This document shows positions 54,679 through 64,000 of a stretch of DNA of 64,000 nucleotides, in pieces. The stretch is taken from the NCBI GenBank assembly GCA_018262095.1, contig JAGTRW010000008.1, forward strand, positions 1 to 64,000. The letters are read 5' to 3'. The notes under the pieces were generated by a model that worked only from the letters and a program-made list of their open reading frames with translations, did not search any database and was not told the origin of the DNA. Numbering within the stretch: the first letter of the stretch is position 1; each line of letters begins with the position of its first letter. The stretch comes from Pseudomonadota bacterium (GTDB taxonomy: Bacteria > Pseudomonadota > Gammaproteobacteria > Burkholderiales > Rhodocyclaceae). A program made the position numbers and the translations under genes.

Positions 54679-54920
54679 GGTCCGTGGAGTCAGTATTTCA
54701 TCGGAAGGCGAATTGTATTCGCTAAACATCGGCGCCGGCTGCCGACGATGCACCTTGATCGATTGGCCGTCGAGTGCTGTCGCAGGGGGTTGTGAATGAT
54801 CGAGTTATACGATGTTTTTGATCGCTATATTCGACTTGTTGGATGTAATAGACCACCCTAGCATCACTCCCGCGGATAGCTCGTCTTGCACCGCGCCATG
54901 AAATTACGACGGAGAGACAA

Positions 54921-55760
54921 ATGAAGAAAATGTTGCTGGCGGTTTGTACGGTAGTGATGGCCCTTGGCCTGTGCGTCGGGAACGCCGAAGCGGCGCGCCT
55001 CGGTGGTGGCAAGTCGGTCGGCATGCAGCGCCAGTCGGTTGCGCCAAAGCCGGCGACACCGCCCCAGCAGGCGACGCCTGCGGCGCCGGTGCAGGGAACT
55101 CCCGCTCAGGCAGCAGCGCCCAAGCGCAACTGGATGGGACCGATCGCGGGCCTGGCTGCCGGACTCGGCATCGCCGCGCTGCTCTCGCACTTCGGCATGG
55201 GCGAAGGCATGGCCAACATCCTGATGATCGCGCTGCTGGCGATGGCCGCGGTGTTTGCCGTCAAGTGGCTGTTGCGCCGCAAGGCACCGTCTGATGGCGC
55301 GCTGCAGTACGCCGGCGCCGGCAGTGCGCAGCCGCGGTCAGCGCCCGTTAGCTACGGCTCGGCGGCGCCGTCCGGCCCGGTGCGCATTCCTGAGGGCTTT
55401 GACAGCGACGCTTTCCTGCGCATCGCCAAGCTCAACTTCGTTCGTCTGCAGGCGTCGAACGACGCCAAGAGCATCGACGATATTCGCCAATTCGTCAGTC
55501 CGGAGCTGTATGCCGAGATCAAGATGCAAATGGACGAGCGCGGCGACGTTCCGCAGCAGACCGACATCGTGACGCTCAACGCCGAGCTGCTCGAGGTGGT
55601 CACCGAAGCGAATCGCCATATCGCCAGCGTGCATTTTTCCGGAACGCTGCGCGAAGTGGTCGGCGCCACGGCAACGCCTTTCGACGAGATCTGGAACCTC
55701 GCCAAGCCGGTCTCGGGCGACCAGGGTTGGGTGATTGCCGGAATCCAGCAGCTCAGCTGA
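54921..55760 (+). CDS. Tim44-like domain protein
   Basis: This is a 279-residue protein with a signal-like N-terminus (LLAVCTVVMALGLCVGNAEA), a Pro/Ala/Gln-rich linker, two hydrophobic helices (WMGPIAGLAAGLGIAALLS, ILMIALLAMAAVFAVKWLL) and a C-terminal Tim44-like domain (FDSDAFLRIAKLNFVRLQAS, QQTDIVTLNAELLEVVTEAN). Bacterial members are membrane-associated and poorly characterised. GGAGAG lies before the ATG. It is the first of a run of plus-strand stress and ion genes. Confidence 0.85.
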   Translation: MKKMLLAVCTVVMALGLCVGNAEAARLGGGKSVGMQRQSVAPKPATPPQQATPAAPVQGTPAQAAAPKRNWMGPIAGLAAGLGIAALLSHFGMGEGMANILMIALLAMAAVFAVKWLLRRKAPSDGALQYAGAGSAQPRSAPVSYGSAAPSGPVRIPEGFDSDAFLRIAKLNFVRLQASNDAKSIDDIRQFVSPELYAEIKMQMDERGDVPQQTDIVTLNAELLEVVTEANRHIASVHFSGTLREVVGATATPFDEIWNLAKPVSGDQGWVIAGIQQLS

Positions 55761-55805
55761 GCAGGTAAGCCGGGCCGGTCGAATTCAACAGACTGGAGTA
55801 AGCTG

Positions 55806-56189
55806 ATGCGTATCGAAATTCAGGCCAGGGGATTTGCTTTGACCGAATGCTTGCGCGAGCATGCCGAGCGGCGATTGCAGTTCGCGCTCAGTTGGGTTGG
55901 CGTACGCGCCATCAGCGTCTGCCTGTTCGACGTCAATGGGCCGCGCGGCGGCAACGACAAGCGCTGTCGCATCCAGATCCCGATCAGCGGGGCGCCGAAC
56001 GTGGTGGTCGAGGACTCCGAGTCCGATCTCTATCTGGCCATCGATCGCGCCGCTGATCGGACCGAGCGCGCGATGGCGCGCCGCTTGGGGCGCTGGCGCG
56101 AGCATCGTCATCAACGCTTGGTGGTCAAACAGCCTGACCTGGCGTGCGAGGCCCGAGTCAAACCTTCTTTACGGAGAACAGGATCATGA
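55806..56189 (+). CDS. HPF/RaiA-like ribosome-associated protein
   Basis: This is a 127-residue protein of the ribosome hibernation S30EA fold: MRIEIQARGFALTECLREHA, RAISVCLFDVNGPRGGNDKR, CRIQIPISGAPNVVVEDSES and DLYLAIDRAADRTERAMARR. The C-terminal 30 residues are basic. It is shorter and more divergent than classical HPF, and such versions are found next to universal stress genes. Its stop overlaps the next ATG (ATGA). A role in ribosome protection at low energy is likely but unproven. Confidence 0.82.
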   Translation: MRIEIQARGFALTECLREHAERRLQFALSWVGVRAISVCLFDVNGPRGGNDKRCRIQIPISGAPNVVVEDSESDLYLAIDRAADRTERAMARRLGRWREHRHQRLVVKQPDLACEARVKPSLRRTGS

Positions 56190-56617
56190 AAAAAGTGTTG
56201 CTGCCCGTTGATGGTTCGGAATGCGCGCTGCGCGCGGTCGCACTGGTGATTTCGAAACGCGCCTACTACGCCAATCCCGATGATCTCGAGATTCATCTGG
56301 TCAACGTTCAGGCGCCCTTGTCGCACGACATCACGCGCTTCGCAAGCCACGAGCAGATCGCCGATTTTCACCGCGAAGAGAGCGCGAAGCTGATGCTCGG
56401 GGCCGGCCAGTTGCTCGACGCGGCGGGCGTTCCCTATACCGCTCATCACCTGGTCGGCCCGGTCGCCGAGTCGATCAGCGGGCTGGCCGACTCGCTGCAC
56501 TGCGATCAGATCGTGATGGGAACTCATGGCCGCGGCGCGTTCAAGGAGTTGCTGATGGGCTCGATCACGCTCAAGGTGCTGCATCTTTCGAACGTTCCGG
56601 TGCTGCTGGTCAAGTAG
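56186..56617 (+). CDS. Universal stress protein (UspA family)
   Basis: This is a 143-residue Usp protein. The fold starts KKVLLPVDGSECALRAVALV, and the ATP-binding motif is seen as VMGTHGRGAFKELLMGSITL (G-x2-G-x9-G(S/T)), so it is probably an ATP-binding type. The ATG at 56186 overlaps the HPF-like gene by four bases, and the P-type ATPase gene follows within 26 bases, so all three should be co-expressed. Confidence 0.92.
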   Translation: MKKVLLPVDGSECALRAVALVISKRAYYANPDDLEIHLVNVQAPLSHDITRFASHEQIADFHREESAKLMLGAGQLLDAAGVPYTAHHLVGPVAESISGLADSLHCDQIVMGTHGRGAFKELLMGSITLKVLHLSNVPVLLVK

Positions 56618-56642
56618 CTTGGGCGTTTCGCTGGATAAGGCC

Positions 56643-59489
56643 ATGTACGACAAGGATGCCCACAGCAAGTCAATCGTTGAGTTGGTCGACACTTTCAGTA
56701 GTCACCTTGAAAACGGGCTGAGTCAGCGCGAAGCGCGCGAGCGGATCGAAAAGTTCGGCGCCAACGAACTCTCCGCGCGGCCACGGCCGGGTTTTCTGGC
56801 TTTGCTCTGGGATCAGTTCAACAACTATCTGGTGATCATTCTGATCATCGCTGCGGGCGTTTCGCTGTCGCTCGGCGAGGTCGTCGATTCGATCGCGATT
56901 GTGGTGATCGTGGTGCTCAACTCGCTGGTCGGCGTGATCCAGGAGTCGAAGGCCGAGCAGGCGCTCGAAGCGCTGCAGAAGATGGCCGCGCCGCAGGCGC
57001 AGGTGATCCGCGACGGGCGCCAGATGACGATTCCCGGCCGCGAGATCGTCGTCGGTGACATCGTGCTGCTCGAAGCCGGCAATTACGTTCCCGCCGATCT
57101 GCGCCTCGTCGAAACCGTCAATCTCAAGATCGAGGAGGCGTCGCTGACCGGCGAGTCGGTTCCGGTCGAGAAAAATTCCGCCGTCGTCCTCGATAGCGAA
57201 ATTCCGCTCGGCGAGCGCAGCAACAGCGCGTTCATGAGCACGCTGATCAGCTACGGACGCGGTCGCGGCCTGGTGACCGGCACCGCAATGAACACCCAGA
57301 TCGGTCTGATCGCGCAGATGATTGAGTCGTTCGAGAGCGAGCCGACGCCGCTGCAAAGGAAGCTCGAGCATCTGGGCAAGGTGCTCGGCACGGCCTGCCT
57401 GGGAATTTGCGCGGTGGTTTTCATTTACGGCCTGTGGCGCGACACGCACCTGATGCAGGCGTTGCATGGCGGCTTTTTTGAATATCTCAAGGCCGAAGAG
57501 AAGGACATCGTCAACCTGTTCATGACCGCCGTGAGCCTGGCGATCGCCGCCGTTCCCGAAGGTCTGCCGGCGATCGTCACCATTTGCCTGGCGCTCGGCA
57601 TGCAGCGAATGATCCGCCACCATGCGCTGATCCGCAAACTGCCGGCGGTCGAAACCTTGGGCTGCGCCACCGTGGTGTGCACCGACAAGACCGGAACGCT
57701 GACGCAGAACGAGATGACCGTGGTGCAGGCGTGGACCGGCGGCAAGCTGCTGCGCATCACCGGCGGCGGCTATAGTCCGGAAGGCCGGTTTTTACTCGAC
57801 AATGAAGATTTTGCGGCGCGCAGCGACGATGACACCGCGCTGCTGCTGCGCGGTGCGCTGCTCTGCAACGATGCGCTGCTCGAGGAAAAAACCGACGAGG
57901 CGGGAAGTCGCTCGTGGCGAATCATCGGCGATCCGACCGAAGGCGCGCTCATCGTCGCCGCCGCCAAGAGCGGCTATTCGCGCGACGAGGCGAGCCGCGC
58001 GTTGCCGCGTATTGCCGAAATCCCCTTCGATTCCGAGCGCAAGCGGATGAGCACCATCCACCGCGTCGATGGCCAAGCCGAGCGCGCCGCTTTGCGCACC
58101 GTCGGCTCGATGGCGCTGATCGCTTTCGTCAAGGGCGCGCCCGACGTCATCCTCGAACTGTGCACGCAACAGGTCGAAGGCGGGCAGGTGGCCGCTCTTT
58201 CCGACGCGCAGCGCGCTGCGATCATCGAACAGAATCACGCGCTGGCGAGCGGCGCGCTGCGCGTCCTTGCCGTCGCCTGTCGCCCGCTCGCCGAGCTGCC
58301 GTCGGCGATCAATCCGCAGAGCGTCGAACAGGACCTGATCTTCGTCGGCCTGCTCGGCATGATCGACCCGCCGCGGCCGGAAGTGATCGAAGCGCTCAAA
58401 CGTTCGCGCGGCGCCGGCCTCAAGAGCATCATGGTGACCGGCGACTATCAGGACACCGCCGCAGCGATCGCTCGCGACATTGGCCTGTTGACCCCCGGCG
58501 GACTGGTGCTCACCGGTCCGCAGATCGAAAAGCTCAGCGACCGCGAGCTCGCCGACCGCGTCGATCGGCTCGAAGTCTGCTGCCGCGTCTCGCCGCAGCA
58601 CAAGACGCGAATCGTCGACGCGCTCAAAGCGCGCGGTCACGTCGTGGCGATGACCGGCGACGGCGTCAACGACGCGCCGGCCTTGAAGCGCGCCAACATC
58701 GGCATCGCCATGGGGATCACCGGGTCTGACGTCGCCAAGCAGACCGCCGACATGATCCTCACCGACGACAATTTCGCCAGCATCGTCTCGGCGATCGAGC
58801 AGGGGCGGATCATCTATTCGAACATCCGCAAGTTCGTCTATTTCCTGCTCGCCTGCAACGTCGGCGAAATCCTGATCATCTTCGGCGCCATGCTGGCCGG
58901 CCTGCCGATCCCGCTCAAACCGGTCCAGTTGCTGTGGCTCAATCTGGTGACCGACGGCGCGCCGGCGCTCGCGCTCGGGCTCGAGAAGGGCGATCCCGAC
59001 ATCATGACCGATCCGCCGCGTTCGCCAAGCGAGCCGGTGATCAACCGCGACATGGCGATCGGCATCGGCGTCGTCGGCATCGTCGATGCGCTGGCCGTTC
59101 TGGCGCTCTTCTGGTTGGCGCTGCAGCGTTATCCGGGGCAGCTGGCGGTCGCTCAGACCATGGCCTTCGCCACGCTGTGCAGCTCCGAACTGATCCGCGC
59201 CTTTACCGCGCGCTCCGAGCACCACAGCGTCTTTTCGATCGGCGTGTTTTCCAACCGGGCGATGGTCTGGGCCGTCGGCGGTTCCTTGCTGCTGGTGCTG
59301 ATGGTGATTTACGTTCCCTGGCTGCAGCCGTTCTTCGCTACCGTCGCGCTGACCGGCAGCGACTGGCTGTTGATGGCGCCGTTCTGCATCGCGTCGCCGC
59401 TGGCCATGGAGTTGCTTAAGGTGTATTTTCGCAGCCGCGCCAAGGGCGTGATCGATAACGAATTGAGCGGGGACGCGTGGAAAAACTGA
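56643..59489 (+). CDS. SERCA-type P-type cation ATPase (probable Ca2+ pump)
   Basis: This is a 948-residue P2-type ATPase. The phosphorylated Asp348 is in [14 protein letters not shown]; the TGES loop is [10 protein letters not shown], and the hinge is [20 protein letters not shown]. Cation ligands match calcium pumps: PEGLPAIV in M4, NVGEILIIF in M5 and [14 protein letters not shown] in M6 (equivalents of Glu309, Glu771, Asn796, Thr799 and Asp800 of SERCA). It would export calcium, or another divalent cation. The ATG at 56643 is preferred to an upstream TTG. It overlaps nadX by 13 bases. Confidence 0.93.
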   Translation: MYDKDAHSKSIVELVDTFSSHLENGLSQREARERIEKFGANELSARPRPGFLALLWDQFNNYLVIILIIAAGVSLSLGEVVDSIAIVVIVVLNSLVGVIQESKAEQALEALQKMAAPQAQVIRDGRQMTIPGREIVVGDIVLLEAGNYVPADLRLVETVNLKIEEASLTGESVPVEKNSAVVLDSEIPLGERSNSAFMSTLISYGRGRGLVTGTAMNTQIGLIAQMIESFESEPTPLQRKLEHLGKVLGTACLGICAVVFIYGLWRDTHLMQALHGGFFEYLKAEEKDIVNLFMTAVSLAIAAVPEGLPAIVTICLALGMQRMIRHHALIRKLPAVETLGCATVVCTDKTGTLTQNEMTVVQAWTGGKLLRITGGGYSPEGRFLLDNEDFAARSDDDTALLLRGALLCNDALLEEKTDEAGSRSWRIIGDPTEGALIVAAAKSGYSRDEASRALPRIAEIPFDSERKRMSTIHRVDGQAERAALRTVGSMALIAFVKGAPDVILELCTQQVEGGQVAALSDAQRAAIIEQNHALASGALRVLAVACRPLAELPSAINPQSVEQDLIFVGLLGMIDPPRPEVIEALKRSRGAGLKSIMVTGDYQDTAAAIARDIGLLTPGGLVLTGPQIEKLSDRELADRVDRLEVCCRVSPQHKTRIVDALKARGHVVAMTGDGVNDAPALKRANIGIAMGITGSDVAKQTADMILTDDNFASIVSAIEQGRIIYSNIRKFVYFLLACNVGEILIIFGAMLAGLPIPLKPVQLLWLNLVTDGAPALALGLEKGDPDIMTDPPRSPSEPVINRDMAIGIGVVGIVDALAVLALFWLALQRYPGQLAVAQTMAFATLCSSELIRAFTARSEHHSVFSIGVFSNRAMVWAVGGSLLLVLMVIYVPWLQPFFATVALTGSDWLLMAPFCIASPLAMELLKVYFRSRAKGVIDNELSGDAWKN

Positions 59490-60262
59490 AACTGGGAATC
59501 GTCGGCTGCGGCTTTCTGGCCGATATCATCGTCGATGCATGGCGCGACGGTTTGCTCGATGAGTTCGAATTCGCCGCTTGCCTGAGCCGCAACAGCGAGT
59601 CCGCCAAGCGGCTGGCCGAAAGGGCAGGCTGTGTCGCGTGTGAGACTTTGGACGAGCTGCTCGCCTTGCAGCCCGATTACGTCGTCGAAGCGGCGTCTCC
59701 AATGGCGCTAAAATCGATCGCCGAGCCGGTGCTGAACCATGGGTCAAGCCTGGTGGTGTTGTCGATCGGTGCTTTTGCCGACGCCGACTTCTACGAAAAA
59801 GTCAGGCAGGCTGCGGTGCGCAGCGGTACCCGGGTGCATCTTGCCAGCGGCGCCATCGGCGGCTTTGACGTGTTGCGCACCGCAACGCTGATGAGCGGTA
59901 TCGAGGCTTCGATCAGCACCCAAAAAGGGCCTGGGTCGCTCAAGGGGACGTCCGTTTTCAGCGAGCGACTGATGACCGACAGCGCGCCGAGCGAGGTCTT
60001 TTCGGGAAGTGCCAAGGACGCCATCGCGCTCTTTCCGACCAAGGTCAATGTCGCGGTGGCGTGCGCGCTGGCGACCGCCGGCGCCGAGCGGACCGGCGTG
60101 AACGTGCACAGCGTACCGGGATTTCTGGGCGACGATCACCGCATCGAAGTGGTCGGCGAGGAAGTTCGCGTGGTCGTCGATATCTACTCGAAAACCAGCG
60201 CCATCGCCGGCTGGAGCGTCGTTGCGCTGCTCCGTAATCTGGTCGCGCCGATCGTCTTCTGA
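59477..60262 (+). CDS. nadX: L-aspartate dehydrogenase
   Basis: This is a 261-residue protein. The N-terminal Rossmann motif is [18 protein letters not shown], and the catalytic domain has VHLASGAIGGFDVLRTATL and FPTKVNVAVACALATAG, characteristic of aspartate dehydrogenases (DUF108). The reaction is NAD(P)-dependent oxidation of aspartate to iminoaspartate, which can feed NAD synthesis. The GTG start lies inside the end of the ATPase gene. Its position after an ion pump gene is unusual, so the physiological link is unclear. Confidence 0.88.
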   Translation: MEKLKLGIVGCGFLADIIVDAWRDGLLDEFEFAACLSRNSESAKRLAERAGCVACETLDELLALQPDYVVEAASPMALKSIAEPVLNHGSSLVVLSIGAFADADFYEKVRQAAVRSGTRVHLASGAIGGFDVLRTATLMSGIEASISTQKGPGSLKGTSVFSERLMTDSAPSEVFSGSAKDAIALFPTKVNVAVACALATAGAERTGVNVHSVPGFLGDDHRIEVVGEEVRVVVDIYSKTSAIAGWSVVALLRNLVAPIVF

Positions 60263-60266
60263 AACG

Positions 60267-60287
60267 GCCGCCCGCGACGCGGGCGGC
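60267..60287. terminator. Bidirectional hairpin between convergent genes
   Basis: GCCGCCCGC (60267-60275) and GCGGGCGGC (60279-60287) form a perfect 9-bp stem with a GAC loop, five bases after the nadX stop and just before the stop of the convergent gene. There is only a short T run on the minus strand, so it is a probable but not ideal terminator. Confidence 0.55.
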
Positions 60288-60292
60288 ATGGC

Positions 60293-60973
60293 TCAGCCGA
60301 GCTTCTTCAGCAGCGCCGTCGCCGCCGGCTCGGACGACGCCGGGTTCTGCCCGGTGATCAGCAGGCCGTCGGTCACGACGTAGGGTTGCCAGTCGGCGAG
60401 CTTGGAATAGTGGCCGCCGTTCTTCTTGAGCATGTCCTCGACCAGGAAGGGAACGATTTCGGTGAGCCCGACCGCTTCTTCCTCGGTGTTGGTGAAGCCG
60501 GTCACCGATTTGTTGCGCAGCACCGAATTGCCGTTGCCGTCCTTCGGATGGCGCAATACGCCGGGCGCATGGCAAACTGCGGCGACCGGTTTGCCCGCCG
60601 CGAACATCGACTCGATCAGCGCGATCGATGCTTTGTCTTCGGCCAGATCCCAGAGCGGACCGTGGCCGCCGGGGTAGAACACGGCGTCAAAATCGCGCGC
60701 CGAAACGTCGGCGAGCTTGCGCGTGCTGGCCAGTACGGCCTGCGCTGCCGGGTCGGCCTTGAAACGACGCGTCGCTTCGGTCTGCGCGGTCGGGTCGTCG
60801 CTCTTCGGGTCGAGCGGCGGCTGGCCGCCCTGCGGCGAGGCCAGCGTGATCGCCGCGCCGGCGTCCTTGAAGACGTAGTAAGGGGCGGCGAATTCTTCGA
60901 GCCAGAAGCCGGTTTTTTTGCCGGTGTCGCCGAGCTTGTCGTGCGAGGTGAGGACCATCAGTATTTTCTTCAT
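60293..60973 (-). CDS. DJ-1/PfpI-family protein, Hsp31-like
   Basis: This is a 226-residue protein of the type 1 glutamine amidotransferase-like fold. The nucleophile elbow is KPVAAVCHAPGVLR (Cys about 134), the conserved Glu is in KKTGFWLEEFAAPYYVF, and AVFYPGGHGPLWDLAED is typical of the Hsp31/glyoxalase III branch. Members of this branch detoxify methylglyoxal or act as chaperones. It is on the same strand as, and downstream of, the alkenal reductase gene and nemR, which fits an electrophile-defence role. Confidence 0.88.
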   Translation of the reverse strand: MKKILMVLTSHDKLGDTGKKTGFWLEEFAAPYYVFKDAGAAITLASPQGGQPPLDPKSDDPTAQTEATRRFKADPAAQAVLASTRKLADVSARDFDAVFYPGGHGPLWDLAEDKASIALIESMFAAGKPVAAVCHAPGVLRHPKDGNGNSVLRNKSVTGFTNTEEEAVGLTEIVPFLVEDMLKKNGGHYSKLADWQPYVVTDGLLITGQNPASSEPAATALLKKLG

Positions 60974-61104
60974 ATCTGCTCCTGTAGAAATAAGTGCGTT
61001 TCAGCCAAAGAAACGCAATTCAAACCACAACGACATGCCCGCAGGAAATACCCCTGGGGTACAACGGGCACAACGAAAAGTATCGGTTTGGAGAAAGTCA
61101 TACC

Positions 61105-61177
61105 TCACTCGCTGAGTGACTCTCAAACAATTCGGCCTGTTGTTTTTCCGCCGTGTTCGTTGTGTTCGTCGTGGTTA
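61105..61177. repeat. Small dyad and degenerate 9-bp tandem repeats
   Basis: TCACTC-GCT-GAGTGA (61105-61119) is a perfect dyad. About 30 bases further, 61152-61177 read on the minus strand gives three degenerate 9-base units (ACGACGAAC, ACAACGAAC, ACGGCGGAA). Related ACAACG units occur near 61060-61077. The whole intergenic stretch of about 220 bases has no gene. Confidence 0.45.
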
Positions 61178-61193
61178 ACTGCTTTTCTCCGGC

Positions 61194-62225
<1,032 letters not shown>

Positions 62226-62239
62226 TGTATTTTCCTTAA

Positions 62240-62254
62240 TAGACTGGTCGTCTA
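62240..62254. promoter_or_regulatory. NemR-type operator upstream of the oxidoreductase
   Basis: TAGACTGGTCGTCTA is an inverted repeat with half-sites TAGAC and GTCTA spaced by five bases. It lies 15-29 bases upstream of the oxidoreductase start. The same half-sites recur at 62937-62951 in front of nemR. E. coli NemR binds a TAGACC/GGTCTA dyad. Confidence 0.7.
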
Positions 62255-62318
62255 GTTGTTGCGTAAAAAAAGTGCTGCAACCGCGGTGAATCGGAAACTG
62301 TGTGAGCGTGCGCTCGCG

Positions 62319-62915
62319 TCAGCTCCCGGGCAAAGACAGCAGGCTCTGGGTGGCGGTCAGCGCCGCCTCGAGTGCGCTGCGGTCGCGCCGGATTTTGGCC
62401 AGCAGCGTGGCGCCCAGCCACAGGCTATACAAGGTCAACGCGGTGTTGCGGGCGTCGCTTTGAACTGGCAGTGAGCCATCTTTGCCGCCGTCGCTGATGC
62501 AGTCGGCGAGCGCTTCGATAATCCGCTGGGTGCCGTTGTGCAGCGCCGTTCGCATCGCTTCGGAGAGGTCGCAGACTTCGCCGCCGAGCTTCACGGCCAG
62601 ACACTTGCCGTCGGCGCCCTCGCTCGACTGGGTTTCCAGCCAGGCCGTCCAGTAACTCATCAGGCGCTGCGCCGCAGTGCCTTGGCCGTGCTTGAGCAGG
62701 GCGTCGAGACGCGCCTGGTAATCGGCGAAATAGCTGTCGAGCAGCGCTTCGCCAAACAACTCCTTCGACTTGAAGTAATGGTAGAAGGACCCTTTGGGAA
62801 CGCCGGCTTCTGCCAGCAGTTCGTTGAGCCCGACCGCCGAGAATCCCTTGCCGAGGATGATCGGCTTGGCGGTGTCGAGGATGTGCTGGCGGACGTCGGT
62901 GTATTCGTTACCCAT
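62319..62915 (-). CDS. nemR: TetR-family electrophile sensor NemR
   Basis: This is a 198-residue TetR regulator closely resembling E. coli NemR. The HTH is GLNELLAEAGVPKGSFYHYF with KSKELFGEALLDSY. The redox Cys of NemR (Cys106) is matched by Cys105 in DGKCLAVKLGGEVCDLSEAM, where Cys115 is also kept. NemR is inactivated by hypochlorite, quinones and methylglyoxal and then frees its target genes. It lies upstream of the oxidoreductase on the same strand, and each gene has its own matching operator. Confidence 0.88.
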   Translation of the reverse strand: MGNEYTDVRQHILDTAKPIILGKGFSAVGLNELLAEAGVPKGSFYHYFKSKELFGEALLDSYFADYQARLDALLKHGQGTAAQRLMSYWTAWLETQSSEGADGKCLAVKLGGEVCDLSEAMRTALHNGTQRIIEALADCISDGGKDGSLPVQSDARNTALTLYSLWLGATLLAKIRRDRSALEAALTATQSLLSLPGS

Positions 62916-62936
62916 GGCGACGATGATAGTCGATAT

Positions 62937-62951
62937 TAGACCAGTCGTCTA
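62937..62951. promoter_or_regulatory. NemR-type operator upstream of nemR
   Basis: TAGACCAGTCGTCTA carries the same TAGAC/GTCTA half-sites and five-base spacer as the box at 62240-62254. It lies 22-36 bases upstream of the nemR start, consistent with autoregulation. Confidence 0.7.
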
Positions 62952-63039
62952 CTAAAATCTTGCCAAGAGTGATTCGCTGAATACCGTCCGCGTCGACTCT
63001 GTGTAACCATTGGCGTCTTCATGCCACCGGGCGAAAAAT

Positions 63040-63585
63040 ATGGCCAGCATTCTCATCCTCTATTCAACGACCGACGGTCACACGATAAAGATCTGCAATC
63101 GGCTCAAGCAGGTGATCGAAGAACTCGGTCATCGGGTCAGCGTGCAGGCGATCGCCGACTCGCACGAGTTTGATCTGAACGCTTTCGACAAGATCGTGGT
63201 CGGCGCCAGCATTCGCTACGGCAAGCACCAGCGGCAAGTCCATGATTTCGTCGACAGCCACCTGATGTTGCTCGAGAGCAAGGCGAACGCTTTCTTTACG
63301 GTCAACATCGTCGCCCGCAAGGCCAACAAGAACCGGCCGCAGACCAACCCCTACCTGCAGAAGTTCCTGCGCCAGACCGCCTGGCGCCCCAATGAACTGG
63401 CGGTCTTTGCCGGCAAGCTCGATTACCCCCGCTATGGCTTCTTCGACCGCCAGATGATCCGCCTGATCATGTTGATCACCCATGGGCCGACCGATCCGCA
63501 AGCCGTCGTCGAGTTTACCGACTGGACGTCCGTCGACGACTTTGCGCGACGCGTCAGTGCGATGTCGCTGCCGGCATCAGCTTAG
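63040..63585 (+). CDS. hemG: HemG-like protoporphyrinogen IX dehydrogenase
   Basis: This is a 181-residue long-chain flavodoxin-like protein. The FMN loop is ILILYSTTDGHTIKICNRL, and IVVGASIRYGKHQRQVHDFV and FFTVNIVARKANKNRPQTNP are close to HemG. The segment AVFAGKLDYPRYGFFDRQMI with RLIMLITHGPTD is the HemG-specific membrane-binding insert. HemG oxidises protoporphyrinogen IX with menaquinone or ubiquinone as acceptor. Many betaproteobacteria use HemJ instead, so this may be an extra or acquired enzyme. The ATG at 63040 starts at the flavodoxin fold. Confidence 0.88.
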   Translation: MASILILYSTTDGHTIKICNRLKQVIEELGHRVSVQAIADSHEFDLNAFDKIVVGASIRYGKHQRQVHDFVDSHLMLLESKANAFFTVNIVARKANKNRPQTNPYLQKFLRQTAWRPNELAVFAGKLDYPRYGFFDRQMIRLIMLITHGPTDPQAVVEFTDWTSVDDFARRVSAMSLPASA

Positions 63586-64000
63586 CGAGCGGTCGAGTTC
63601 CTGGTCGTTCATCGACGCCGGATCTTCGATCGGTTCGACGTGGGTAGTGACGTGGGTGAACGGCAAGGCCTGGCGGATGTCGTGTTCGATGCGTTCGGCC
63701 CAGTCGTGACCGTATTGAACGGTCCAGTGGCCGGGAACCAGCACGTGCAGCGTCATGAACGCGCGGCCGCCCGCCTGACGAGTGCGTAGCGCGTGAAAAT
63801 CGAGTCCCTGCTCGCGGTAGCCGGCGAGCAGCGAATCGATTTTCTCGAGCTTTTCGGCCGGCAGAGAGATGTCCATCAGTCCCGCCGCCGAACGGTGCAT
63901 CAGCTGATAGCCGGTCCACACGATGTTGGCCGCGACCAGCAGGGCGATCGCCGGGTCGAGCCACAGCCAGTCGGTCAGCGAGACCAGCGCGACGCCGGCG
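63577..64000 (-). CDS. Cation diffusion facilitator, C-terminal part (5' cut by window)
   Basis: The frame is open to the window edge. The visible 140 residues comprise a last membrane segment (LWLDPAIALLVAANIVWTGY) followed by AAGLMDISLP and the cytosolic CDF dimer domain with metal ligands (LDFHALRTRQAGGRAFMTLH, VLVPGHWTVQYGHDWAERIE, FTHVTTHVEPIED). CDF proteins export zinc, iron, cobalt or manganese in exchange for protons. The selectivity residues of the earlier membrane helices lie outside the window. It is convergent with hemG, overlapping by nine bases. Confidence 0.9.
   Translation of the reverse strand, partial: AGVALVSLTDWLWLDPAIALLVAANIVWTGYQLMHRSAAGLMDISLPAEKLEKIDSLLAGYREQGLDFHALRTRQAGGRAFMTLHVLVPGHWTVQYGHDWAERIEHDIRQALPFTHVTTHVEPIEDPASMNDQELDRSLS

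Noticed and set aside
57792-59225. A 477-aa antisense frame inside the P-type ATPase gene
   Set aside because: The composition is that of a shadow frame, and the sense protein is conserved throughout.

Overview
The window looks like a chromosome segment from a high-GC betaproteobacterium, most likely Rhodocyclales (a relative of Accumulibacter, Propionivibrio or Dechloromonas). This is an inference from gene content: a polyhydroxyalkanoate phasin, a complete mlaFEDACB operon running into ibaG-murA-hisG-hisD, a short-form HisG, an MSHA-type pilus operon and a TRAP transporter. No rRNA gene, CRISPR array or insertion sequence was seen.

Positions 1-6502 are the right end of an integrated mobile element. 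Its border is a 46-nt copy of the 3' half of a tRNA-Ile(CAT) gene, followed by what looks like the native tRNA terminator. Next to the border lies a tyrosine recombinase on the minus strand. Further left are a RelE-like toxin with a two-part antitoxin, a decayed HigA-type antitoxin, an unknown 245-aa protein, an AlpA-like regulator behind a Shine-Dalgarno-masking hairpin, and a replication module of filamentous-phage (gene II/X) type with small accessory genes. A TPR protein is cut by the window edge. No phage coat, pIII or Zot gene is visible.

Positions 6863-16407 hold a catabolic cluster (FadR-type regulator, cupin, TRAP transporter in the order P-M-Q, iron alcohol dehydrogenase), an AEC exporter, a Gfo/Idh/MocA oxidoreductase, pyrF and a second toxin-antitoxin pair. 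Positions 16505-28676 hold glnS, a secreted beta-propeller-like protein, hrpA, an EI24 membrane protein, a CinA/MoaB-like protein, a phasin and the LPS genes kdsD-kdsC-lptC-lptA. Here kdsC carries an internal deletion with a frameshift, and the usual lptB is absent after lptA.

Positions 28918-43105 form a long minus-strand MSHA-type pilus locus (mshM, L, N, E, G, I, J, K-like genes, pseudopilins and a PilX-like protein) whose core genes mostly overlap by one to four bases. A membrane-bound class III adenylate cyclase sits between the pseudopilin genes, and the MshM ATPase appears to end in a SPOR-like domain. Positions 43372-52414 run on the plus strand: mlaFEDACB for phospholipid transport, an ABC-2 exporter, ibaG, murA, hisG and hisD.

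Positions 52428-64000 contain an amidohydrolase-MFS pair. A stress/energy cluster follows (Tim44-like protein, HPF-like protein, universal stress protein, SERCA-type P-type ATPase, aspartate dehydrogenase). Next is a probable electrophile-response set (NemR, an alkenal/one oxidoreductase with two matching operators, and a DJ-1/Hsp31-like protein). The window ends with a HemG-like flavodoxin and the C-terminal part of a cation diffusion facilitator.
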